Positions 55,401-64,000 of a stretch of DNA of 64,000 nt are shown here, piece after piece (the stretch's first letter is position 1; each line of letters starts with the position of its first letter). The translations under genes and the position numbers were made by a program. Source of the DNA: Aureobasidium sp. EXF-3400 (taxonomy: Eukaryota; Ascomycota; Dothideomycetes; Dothideales; Saccotheciaceae); the NCBI GenBank assembly GCA_024195585.1, contig SWBL01000029.1:1-64000 (forward strand), read 5' to 3'. The notes beneath the pieces were generated by a model, which searched no databases, was not told where the DNA came from, and saw only the letters and a program-made list of their open reading frames with translations.

Positions 55401-55556
55401 CAAGATGTGTTGAGACGTGTTGGCGAGGATTCGACTGTTCCTGTTGAATCTGTCGAGTTGGCAGAGGCGTTGCGCGCTCTTGAGGGAGAAGGCAAGTTGT
55501 TGATCTCGGGCGAGGGACAGAGACGTAGTGTCAGAAGGGTCACTGGTACTGCTTGA
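52443..55556 (+). CDS. mcm4: MCM4 subunit of the replicative helicase
   Basis: Three exons: 52443-52725, 52783-54914, 54969-55556; 1000 aa. It is a component of the MCM2-7 helicase loaded at origins. The first 160 residues are a Ser/Pro-rich disordered tail with SP sites (SSPLFFHSSP, SPMRAES), the region regulated by DDK and CDK. A zinc-binding segment CSVCHHTVKVD...CPREVC follows. AAA+ motifs: Walker A GDPSTAKS (631-638), Walker B CCIDEFDK (692-699), sensor LASANPIGSKYNPNLP, arginine finger LLSRFDLVYLV. The C-terminal winged helix lies in exon 3 (VQDVLRRVGEDSTVPVE). Introns 57 and 54 nt. I see no perfect ACGCGT box in the 216-bp upstream gap. Confidence 0.97.
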
Positions 55557-55923
55557 GGAAACTACTAGATGTGGATATGGATGATGCTTTCTTTTTCACT
55601 GTTTGGGAAGGAGGCTATGGGCGGGGGTGTTTTCTATCTCAAAGGATGATATCAAAGGCGTATTTTTTGCTTCTTTCCTCTCTTCCGGTCGTCTGTTATT
55701 GCTTCCTTTCGTGTCCCGCTTGACGATCGATGGAAGGACGAAATGCAATTACTGCTCGCGAAGCCATCTTCTCGGCGCCTCTTTCACGCCTGGGTTTTGC
55801 TGAAGACGACCTGGTATATCGAGTTTTTGTGTGCTCTTCTTTCTGTTCTCGGTAAGGTGAAGCGCTCTGTTTTTGTTCGTTCGTAATGTTTCATAGCTGA
55901 TGTGCTTGTATAGCTAGCAGCTC
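55557..55923. other. intergenic stretch, convergent 3' ends
   Basis: 3' flanks of mcm4 (plus) and rpb7 (minus); T-rich. No gene seen. Confidence 0.55.
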
Positions 55924-56562
55924 TCAAGCCTCGAGGAGTGGGCTATAATAACGGTCAGCGATTGGTATGGGAGATGCAAATACTCAGTAGGGAACTTACC
56001 CGAGGAAATCCTCCTTGATGGTCGCAATAGCGTACATCTGACCAACCTCACCTCTGATACCCTTGATCTTGACGCGGATGTGAGTGCCTCTCTCAATGAC
56101 TTGATCGGCATTATCGGTGAACTGCGGCGGCGTCGCATTGCCATCGAATTTGATATCGCTAGGAATCATCTGTGAAGCTTGTCAGCATTCCGCCCCTCTC
56201 CCTTGTAGGGATGATGTGATGCAAAAACTCACAGCCTTGCTAACAAAAACATTCAACGGACCCACATCCACAAAAAAGCCATTGCTGACCACACTGCTCA
56301 CCATACCATCACAAACCTCACCCTTGAACGGCCTCCACACCACGGCCTGAAACATGATGGTAAACTCTGCAAAGCCGCTTCCTGGCAAGACGCGAGGTTC
56401 GGAAATGTCAATGACGCTGACCACACAGACGATGTAGAAGTTTCCTGTGTTAGTGCCTTCGACGTCTTGGTACAAAGTGTCGGTGATGTATTTGTGCGTG
56501 TCTTTGTCGAAGTAGGAGGGGTGGAGGTTTACCACCCGTTCCATTTCGTGGAGGAAGAACAT
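55924..56562 (-). CDS. rpb7: RNA polymerase II subunit Rpb7
   Basis: Three exons on the minus strand: 56562-56233, 56169-56000, 55942-55924; 172 aa, standard length. It pairs with Rpb4 in the polymerase stalk. The N-terminal tip domain begins MFFLHEMERVVNLHPSYF and runs through FTIMFQAVVWRPFKGEV; the C-terminal OB fold has GFFVDVGPLNVFVSKAMIPSD and RIKGIRGEVGQMYAIATIKEDFLG-type sequence. The last exon is only 19 nt, coding PLLEA and the stop. Introns 63 and 57 nt. Confidence 0.95.
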
Positions 56563-57249
56563 TTTGGAGAATCGAGGGGCGTGGTTATGCGCGTCGAGCG
56601 AGGGGTGAGTGTGTTGCGCTAGAGGGTGTAGGAGTTGGTGGGTGTTGGGCTCGAAGCAAAGCGTTCTCTGGCGATTGAAAGTACTCTGAAAGTCGCGATG
56701 AAGGACGGAGAACTGGCGACGGAGAAGTGAAAGGCAACCAAGCTAATGGCGCTTCAACTGTTGATGAATGCGAAAGACGCGCGCGCTCTCCCGAGTAGTT
56801 CCTTGCTCTTTCTTGATTCCTGCAAAGTGACCGTGGTAGAGAAAGGCTGCTAAGAAGTCCGGCCGGTGCGCGCGCAGATGAAAAAGGCGGCGGACAATTG
56901 AGGTTGGGATGGAAAATGCACGCGACAACAATACAAACCGCGAATCGCAAAGTTACGTAGCGGTATCGACGTCCACCAGCATTCTTGGCGTTGTTGCGGA
57001 GATGGTTGGTCATATCTGTTGGCCCGCTGTGGCCCGCTGCGATGCTTTGCGCAGACCTTTGACACGTTTTTACACTTCACTGCTGTTCACGGTGCACAAC
57101 TGGAGGGAACATGGATGTCTTCATGATCATCTGCTTGCTACCCTCTATGGTCGTATGTCGTTTCGTCATGCCTGCTCATATAGCGAAGTCTGTCCTCTCG
57201 CCGGTTTCCTCAACCTTGTCCTGTCCCTCCCTCCTGCATATGTCCGCTC
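56563..57249. promoter_or_regulatory. promoter region of rpb7
   Basis: 687 bp upstream of rpb7 and downstream of the BTB gene (both minus). A tandem near-duplicate of GGCCCGCTG occurs at 57021-57029 and 57031-57039. A minus-strand frame (56585-57013) is Arg/Ser/Pro-rich and looks like chance. Confidence 0.4.
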
Positions 57250-58012
57250 TCAATTACGACCGGGTGTCTCACGCTCAATCATCCTACGGTAAAGGCCATA
57301 TGATATCTCCGAAATGCGGAAGATAATCTGCTGAAGTTCCTCGTTGTCGTCGTAGAGCCGGCGGCAGCAGTCTAGTGCGTTCAGGACTGCCGCTCGCAAC
57401 CCTCTGTCCGTCTCTGGTGTACTTTTGTACGCAATGATAGTTGCTGCAGCCAGGCCAGCATGGTGTATGCGTACGAAAGCTTTCTGGACCTTGGCGATGG
57501 CTAGAGCCTTCAGTCCTGGAACGCCATACTTCTCCCCCATCGCGTACATTCTTGAGTGCTCGGCCAACATTCCATTGCGACATTTGTCGGAGTAGAACTG
57601 AAGCTTCGCTGTCTCTCGCTCCAGATAGTCATGGTGGTAGAAGTAGTGAATCATAATTTTGACGCTTTCGGTGGTTTCGACATCGAGATCCCAGTCGAAT
57701 TCTTCTGCATTGAAGGGCTGGTCATAGAAGGCATTGGGTCGGCCTGAGCTGGCAGGGATGTTGATAACACCTGTTCTCCCTTCTGCAAAAGTGTCCGGAC
57801 GGCAAGCGGCTCTGAAGAAATCTGACTGTGGGCAGACGATGGCTTTGTGGACAAGGTATGTGTCGGAGCCGCAAACGATCTTGAGATCAGAGTATGCGCC
57901 ATTCGCGTGGAGTCTATACCATTGTCAGAGACATCCCAAACATGAAGAACAAGATCACATACCGGCCGAGCATGGAAGCGAACTGCTTCTCGGGGTTATC
58001 CTCAGCGGCCAT
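57250..58012 (-). CDS. BTB/POZ domain protein
   Basis: Two exons on the minus strand: 58012-57963 and 57913-57250; 237 aa. It begins MAAEDNPEKQFASMLGR, then LHANGAYSDLKIVCGSDTYLVHKAIVCPQSDFFRAAC, the classic BTB start (SDxxxxCG, VHKxxxCxxSxFF). ESVKIMIHYFYHHDYL is the end of the BTB fold, and MYAMGEKYGVPGLKALAIAKVQKAF the following three-box helix pair. In animals and plants such proteins bring substrates to Cul3 ligases; the common fungal BTB-only form is of unknown function. No Kelch, MATH or zinc-finger part. Intron 49 nt; the frame starting at 57654 lacks half the BTB domain. Confidence 0.88.
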
Positions 58013-58286
58013 TGTATGGATGAGGTTGGCGATGCTGAAGAGCAAGCCAGAAAGTGTGCCGGACAAGTTTGAGAAGAGGGTTGATGGAGACAATCTTGAT
58101 TTTCACTCACTGACTTTGAAGCGCGACAGTCGCACCTTCTTCACTTGCGGAGCTCCGATTTCATCAGCGGTAGCGCCAGATTGGCTTTTCCGTCGCCAGA
58201 CACGCGCACAACATATCAACTACCCGAAACAGAATCCCCCTCAGTCAGGTAATCGCAAACAAAATCAAGCTTGAAACTGCGGCATG

Positions 58287-59939
58287 CTAACTACGCTTTA
58301 CTCTACGCCATACCACTACAGCAGTACCATCTACCAGCTTCTCATGATCTGCTTCGAGCCTATATCTTCCAAGGAACGGCAGTAACTTGCGCCACACGAC
58401 CCAATACAGTACCGACACTGTAAGCACAACGATGGCCACGACTGGGTATAACCAATAAGGCAAGGATGTATCGCCTTTACCACCTGGCGGTCGCAAGAAA
58501 GGTGCGACCATGAGGAAAGCTTGAACTACCATGTAGAATGCAGCTACAGGCAACCAGCAGCGGAAGGGGCGATCAAGTCCAGGCTCAGCATAACGAAGCC
58601 AGAAGAACCCAACGACAACGAAAAAGTTGATGACAGAGCCGGGGTAGCCTTCGACATCCAGGATAAAGTTGTAGGCGTCACCGAACGGGATCGCAACGAT
58701 AATGATGGCACTTGGGATCCAATGAAGCAACAGACCAGCACCTGGCGCACCCGCCGGCCACGAAGAAGCCCAGAAACGAGGGAAAGGTATAACGCCTTCT
58801 TTGGCAAGTTCTTGGTTGACACGGGCTTGAGCAAAAGTGACGGTCATGACGTTTCCAAAGGCTGAGATCGCGATGAGGACGCTGATGGCTTTCTCAGCTG
58901 CAGTGCCGAAGACCTTGTTCATGAATAGAGCAGCGACAGTTAGTTTGCTTGCCGCGACCTCTTTTGGTGTTGCTGCGGCGAAGTACGAGACGTTCGCCAT
59001 CATGTACAAGACACCACATATGCCTAACCCTAGAGGTCCCGCAATCTTCAGTGTTCTTACAGGGTTCTTGACCTCATTCAGGACATATGCAGCGTTCGAC
59101 CATCCTGCGTATGAGTTCAGGACTTTGAACAATGCTGTAGCCCAGAGATAGCCGCTTGAGGTAGTACCGGCAAAGGCATCATGGAAGCTGGCAGTGGGAT
59201 GGGGAATGCGATCTTTGGCCGCGCCTCCCAATACAGCCCAGCCTGCCACGACGATGAACACTAGCACGACCAATTTGACGATGACAAGACCGTTCATGCC
59301 GCGAACAGCCCAGCGAGGAACGACGGTATGCGCTGCACAGATCACGGTAACAACGGCAAGCGCAATGCCTCTTTTCTCCCATTCGGTAGCTGTGCGACCG
59401 GCAGCTTTGATGACATAGCTAGCAAAGACGATACATCCAGATGCCGTAAACCCGAGGATGATGGCTTGCCAGGCAAAGAATGTGGTAGCAAGTAACTTTG
59501 GTCGCTTGTATGCTGCTTCAAGATAGACCTTCTCACCTCCAGATCGTGGAATCATGCAACCAAGTTCGAGCCAGATACACAGGCCCGATAGACAGGACGC
59601 GAAGCCAAGTAACCAGAGCATGAAGGCCGCGCCAACACTTCCCACGCTTGACACAATCGATGAAGGGGTTGAAAAGATGCCTGTCCCGATGATGCGACCG
59701 ACACTGGGTGAAGAAGTTAGCAGGGATTGGTGATGCGATCAGGGCGACTGGACACACATCAAAGCCACGGTAGACCACAGCCCAAGATGGCGACCTAATC
59801 CTCCCAGCTCGGCCTCGCCTGGCAAAAGCTCGCCGACCTTTGGTTCGCTACTGCTGCCTCGGAGGTCATGCTCAAATGTCGAGACCGAGTCCGGATGTGC
59901 CGTCGCATTGGCTTGCGGCTCGTTCTTGAGTAATTCCAT
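58287..59939 (-). CDS. APC-family amino-acid permease (LAT/methionine-permease type)
   Basis: Two exons on the minus strand: 59939-59758 and 59703-58287; 532 aa. The N-terminal tail (MELLKNEPQANATAHP) is cytosolic. The first membrane helix spans the intron: GLWSTVALI then VGRIIGTGIFSTPSSIVSSVG, where GTGIF is the substrate-binding glycine motif of the APC superfamily. About twelve helices follow, with LLGFASCLSGLCIWLELGCMIPRSGGEKVYL, SYAGWSNAAYVLNEVKNPVRTLK and FGNVMTVTFAQARVNQELAKEG, all typical of the LAT group that includes fungal high-affinity methionine permeases. It is expected in the plasma membrane; substrate unproven. Intron 54 nt with donor GTGTGT. The shorter frame from 59654 lacks helix 1. 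Confidence 0.9.
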
Positions 59940-61110
59940 GTTGGAGGAGCCAGTAAGTTGAAAGAATCAAGCTTCAAGAACACGACATTTGATGCTGCGA
60001 CCAAAGGCTTGTCTCTGGGTAGGCCAAGGCGACATTATGTAGTCCATTTGGATGGGCTGGAAATCTGTACTGTCTGTATTGCACCCTGAACCCAGATAAC
60101 GCCATAGCTAGTGTTAAAGTTGTCATCCGTATAGAATGACCGCAAATCAAGTATACGCAAACAAACGCATACTTTCGGTCTGACGGAAAACGCCACGTTT
60201 ATGGCGCAATAGTTCAATGCAAGAACCTTAAACTTGACTCTGCACATTGTGCGTTTTTTGTCCCCGGTCGATCTCGTTGCCTATCTACGAGACGCGCATC
60301 GCTGTAGTCTTGTAACATCTTCCACAGACGCGCCCAACGCCGCGTGCTAAGTCGCCTGCTGAAGTCGCGTCTGCCAGCGAACGTATTACCGGACATTCGA
60401 TTACAAGAGCCGCACAGTCTGATACAATGAGTGGTGTGCCATCAGTCTTACCTTTCGCGTCGGAGGCAATTCCTGGATGGAAGGAGCAGAGGATACTTGT
60501 TGGGGCTAAGATACATGTTCAACGTATATCAGCGTTATCAACAGAGAAGCTGCGTTGACTATGTTGGCAACAAAAGCTCCTCGCCAACACAACAGTAGTT
60601 CTCTCTTCGCATGAATGCAGGATTAAGCTGATCGAGAGGATACCGCAAACCAGGCTGGGCAATTTTGTTTTCCAAAAATCCAAGAGTAGGATATGCATTG
60701 CACACTTCTAGGGTATTGATAAATATGGTGTTCCAAAGCATCCCAAGCTTTCATGTCACTCACTCACTCACAGGTCTTGGGACGGATCTTACCTTGCATA
60801 GAATATCTTTGGTAAATTGTCAACGAGAATAAGACAACAGCTCTATGTTTTTTCGTCCTCAACTCAAAAGTCCCAAACACAAGACAAGAAGAAAAGTAAA
60901 GCATCATGTAAAAGTAGCATTTCATTAGTAGAACAGTTTTGTTTGTTATTTGGACAAGACAAGTAAAAAGAACTAACTAGTCGATGATGAATGACACAGG
61001 AAAACATACAGTGAGGGTTTCACAGTAGAGTCTGATGTAAGTAAATAAGGTTGGCGGCCACAGCGAGACAAGTACAGCAGGGAATTGTGGGCTCAGAGGG
61101 CTTGACAGGC
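59940..61110. other. 1.17-kb intergenic stretch
   Basis: Promoter of the permease (minus) and the 3' flank of the RBR gene (minus). AT-rich near 60850-61000. A 60-aa frame at 60559-60741 with LNPAFMRRENYCCVGEELLLPT-like text was considered and not called. Confidence 0.45.
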
Positions 61111-61981
61111 TCAGCGACGTGAATGATTCGAGGAGCCTCTCTGTTCCATGCGCCAACGAGCGAGGGCATCACGCATGGCAGCAAGGCTAGTTTCTTCTAG
61201 ATCAGCCACTCGAGGTGGCACGGTGGGCCGAGTGGGAGCGGCGGGACCAGCAGGCCGGGTAGTTTGAGTGGCAATGTTAGGCGTGACGTTGGGATCAGCA
61301 TCGGCTTGGGTAGGCTGGTAAACTCTGCGGCGAGGGTTGTTTGCAGCTCCAGCTTGGACATCAGGCTCGCCGAATTGAGGACACGAACATGTTCTCCAAG
61401 GAGCTGCGCAGATGTAGCAAAATTGAGCGCGGCATCGGCAACTATAGCACGTCAGTGAGATGCAAGGAGCAGGTGTGGGCCACTCACGTAATGTGATTAC
61501 AACCCTCAGAGCGTTCGACAAGACTGCGACAGTCATTGCAACGCTGCCATTGCTGAGTGTCGCCGAGTTGGAGAGCAAGCTGAGTCGTCTCATCTTCGGG
61601 ACAATCGTCCTGGTGAGCGTTGCCTTTACAGATTGAACAAGTTCTGTGATTGCACGCATCACAGACAGCCACGTCATCGTTGATACGGTCGTTAGGAATG
61701 AACTGGCTGCAGGCAGTGTTAGAACAGTATGTCCTGTTAGTCGTGTCGAACTCCATAGCCTTCGTGGTGAAAGCGACGGCCAGCTCGGAAGTGATGATGG
61801 ACCTAACAGAATCAAGGGGGATGGTCTGACCACAGCAGCGAGGCGGATACATTGCCTCATCGCGGATTGCATGCTCGAAGAGAGTAGTCATGCAGCCAGT
61901 GCAATAACTATCTCCACAAGGGGCAGGTAGTGTCTCCGATCTGGGCAAACGTTCAAGGCAAGCTTGACAGCTTGTGAGCTC
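61111..61981 (-). CDS. RBR (RING-IBR-RING) E3 ubiquitin ligase, 5' end unresolved
   Basis: At least two exons on the minus strand: one ending at 61488 and the last from 61441 to 61111 (46-nt intron). RING1 begins CQACLERLP...CGDSYCTGC; the IBR has YCSNTACSQF and CDACNHRTCSICKG; RING2 reads CNDCRSLVERSEGCNHITCRCRAQFCYIC, in which the Cys of HITC is the expected thioester-forming residue. So it should pass ubiquitin through a cysteine intermediate, like parkin and HHARI. The C-terminal tail is disordered and Pro/Thr-rich. The first Cys of RING1 (61969-61967) is in an open frame that extends upstream without a clear start; an upstream exon probably exists, with a possible acceptor AAG at 61971. 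The frame 61948-61484 starts inside RING1. Confidence 0.82.
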
Positions 61982-62803
61982 CAGTCCAGGGTAAGTATCG
62001 CAGAAGCGAGCATATTCAGGAAAGTGACTGGGTCTGCGAAGGGCGCAGCAGTGACAAGGGTGTGAAAGAGGATCGAAGATGGGAAAATGTAGGACGAAGA
62101 GTGTGAAAGAGGATCGTGAGCAAGGAGATTGTAGAAGTAACGATGGACGAGGAATTGCATGCTGTTCAAAAAGCGAATATTCAAGGTTAATATCACTCGA
62201 GATAGGTCAAACATCTCACTCCTGAAGGTGAGCATATCGCGTCTTCCCAGACATCACTGCAATCAACAAACAAAGCTTTCTTCTGTTGAGCACAAAAGGA
62301 TTAGACATGAAAACAGTCTCATCAAGGTCGACCTGATGCCAACCATTGTGAAAGAGACCAGGTCTCAGGTGAAGGACAAACAAACAAAGCAGTCTTTGTC
62401 GCAATAAGTCAGACAAGTCGCAAAACAATTATGTCGGATGGACTTGATGTGACCAACCACTTGCTATCACTAATTATCTGCGGATGTGATGGTTGTTCAA
62501 AGAAACAGGGAAAGGTTGATAGCGGAGAAAGATTTGATGCCAAGAGCCGAATCGGGCGGAGCGTGCTCCGTCGGCCACCCGAAACCGAACGGAGAGGTCA
62601 ATGTTACATTTGAAGAATAAAAGACCAATAGGGCATGCTTTCGGTCATCTGGTCGAGAGTCACAAATCAGACACGAAAAAAGGGCAAATAACTGTGGGAA
62701 GAAGGCATTTCCAATCATGCCAAATATTATATCATATGCACATATATGCAAGCCAACCAGCCCAAAAACACAGCTGTGGCTCTAACAAAAGAATAACTCA
62801 TAT
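61982..62803. other. region upstream of the RBR gene, possibly with its missing exon
   Basis: About 820 bp between RING1 and the 3' end of the sugar transporter. I could not place a start exon with confidence. Contains a 16-bp direct repeat listed separately. Confidence 0.35.
62060..62116. repeat. 16-bp direct repeat
   Basis: GTGTGAAAGAGGATCG occurs at 62060-62075 and again at 62101-62116, identical, 25 bp apart. It is probably a small local duplication in the leader or an intron of the RBR gene. Confidence 0.8.
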
Positions 62804-64000
62804 CTATGCCTTTTCAAGCATCTCATCGCTCTGAGCATGCGAAGTCTTGCCCTCAGCCTCAGCCTTGGAGCGAGCAGTATCCCAATCGCCGTTAGACTGG
62901 GCAATCATGGGACGGTAAGACTTGCTCTTCCATGCCTTGCCAACAGTGTTGTACAGCTCGTTGACCTCCTCGAGAGACAGATCCTTGGTCTCGTAGATGA
63001 AGGCCCAGACAAAGACGACAGCGATCCAGCAGAAGCCACCCCAGATCCAGAAGATGTTGGGGCCGAGGTTGGCGTACTGAACTTCAGTAAGGTAGGGAGT
63101 GATAAAGGCCAAGAGCCAATTGAAGAACCAGTTGGCAGCAGTGGTCATGGAAAGACACTTAGCGCGAACCTTGAGGGGGAAGATTTCACCAGTAACGACC
63201 CAAGCGGCAGGACCGAAAGTGGAGGCGAAGAAGAAGATGTAGATACAGATGAAGGCGAACTGAGCGCAAGCAGAAGTGTAGTCGGTAGGCGAAGTGGCGA
63301 CACCAGCAGCAGCGACAATGTATTGCGAGATACCCATACCGAGAGCACCAACAAGAAGAACGGGGCGACGACCGAAGCGGTCAATGGCCCAAAGACCAGG
63401 GAAGGTCGAGACGACGTTGATGACGTTGGTGATGACAGAGAGGATGAAGGCACTGGGCAGCCATTGAACTGAGGGGTCGGCAGGAGCGTTTCTGCTGAAG
63501 TAGGATGTACCGTAGTAGAAGATGAAGTTGACACCGACAAGTTGCTGGAGAGATTGGAGGCAGATACCAGTGAGAGTACGCTTTCCAGTGTTGCCCTTGA
63601 AGCATTCGAAGTACGAAGCAGTTCCGAGAGAAAGCTCGTACTCGTAGTTGGCGGTGATCTCGGCGAGCTCGGCAGTAATGGCAGGGTGGTCGGCGGGAAG
63701 ACGGCGGAGGAAGTGAAGCGACTGTCTTGCCTTCTCGGGCTTGTTCTTCTTGACCAAGAAACGGGGCGTCTCGGGAAGCATGAACATGCCGGAGCAGAGG
63801 ATGATTGACCAGGCAAATTGGATTGCGAGGGGGATACGGTATGAGCCACTGTCGTCGCGGTTCTTGGTTGCTGGATGATATTAGTCGCCAGGAAATTTGA
63901 CGCTGGGTAGCAGAACTTACCATAGTTAACCAGAGAGGCAACGAGCAGACCGATGGTGATACACAGTTGGTAAGAACCGATGATGAAACCACGGATCCAC
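62804..64000 (-). CDS. MFS sugar transporter, 5' part outside the window
   Basis: Two exons visible on the minus strand: from beyond 64000 to 63921, and 63870 to 62804 (intron 50 nt). The visible 382 aa are the C-terminal two-thirds of a 12-helix sugar porter. Signatures: PETPRFL at the central loop, the QQLVGVNFIFYYG segment of helix 7 that lines the sugar path, DRFGRRP after helix 8, and PAAWVVTGEIFPLKVRAK (helix 10 and loop). ETKDLSLEEVNELY follows helix 12. The cytosolic tail is short and charged (MIAQSNGDWDTARSKAEAEG). It resembles fungal glucose/hexose or monosaccharide transporters; substrate is not decided. The start lies outside the window. Confidence 0.92.

Noticed and set aside
56585..57013. 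142-aa minus frame upstream of rpb7
   Set aside because: Arg/Ser/Pro-rich chance frame in a GC-rich promoter; no domain.
60559..60741. 60-aa minus frame with a faint LysM-like end
   Set aside because: Lacks the first half of a LysM motif and any signal peptide; too little to call.

Overview
The window is chromosomal DNA of a filamentous ascomycete (Pezizomycotina; Dothideomycetes is my best guess, from gene content only). Genes are dense and lie on both strands. Introns are short, about 47-98 nt, with GTRNGT donors and CTAAC-like branch sites. Housekeeping genes have clear fungal form. A tRNA-Leu(CAG) reads CUG as leucine, so this is not a CUG-Ser yeast. There are no operons, and I see no transposon, rDNA, CRISPR array or viral element. 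About 28 protein genes and one tRNA can be supported. Several needed exon joining by eye, and three are too short or too split to be seen as single open frames (NEDD8 at 48184-48657, tubulin cofactor A at 51775-52226, a 64-aa Cys-rich protein at 19866-20203).

Region 1-7.4 kb is accessory in character. It holds an intron-containing tRNA-Leu, then a head-to-head pair: a degenerate PPCDC/HAL3-like flavoprotein fused to Trp-rich ankyrin-like repeats (minus) and an intact NACHT-ankyrin NLR-like STAND NTPase (plus). Region 7.8-12.1 kb is a galactofuranose unit: UDP-galactopyranose mutase and a DUF250/TPT nucleotide-sugar transporter, divergent from a common intergenic region. Region 13.6-20.2 kb has poorly known genes: a coiled-coil protein, a protein with an RNase H-like fold but eroded catalytic residues, a quinone oxidoreductase, a small hypothetical and the 64-aa protein.

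Region 20.5-30.2 kb is core: DBP3 helicase, a Zn2Cys6 regulator, RPA1 (with a perfect palindromic MCB site upstream) and UBP14/USP5. Region 30.8-37.2 kb is again accessory: a bacterial-type DUF421 membrane protein, a tannase/feruloyl esterase and a secreted Ser-rich protein with an Apple/PAN-like end. Region 38.2-48 kb has a long coiled-coil protein, OST3/6, an NDR-family kinase with an unknown gene only 30 bp upstream, a Yippee protein and a membrane protein with three PPxY motifs. Region 48.1-56.6 kb is core: NEDD8, Elongin A, THO subunit 7, tubulin cofactor A, MCM4 and RPB7. Region 57.2-64 kb has a BTB protein, an amino-acid permease, an RBR E3 ligase with an unresolved 5' end, and a sugar transporter that runs off the window.

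The most unusual items are the flavoprotein-ankyrin/NLR pair, the RNase H-like protein without its catalytic set, the DUF421 gene, the triple-PPxY membrane protein, and an OST3 intron whose canonical splice breaks the frame.
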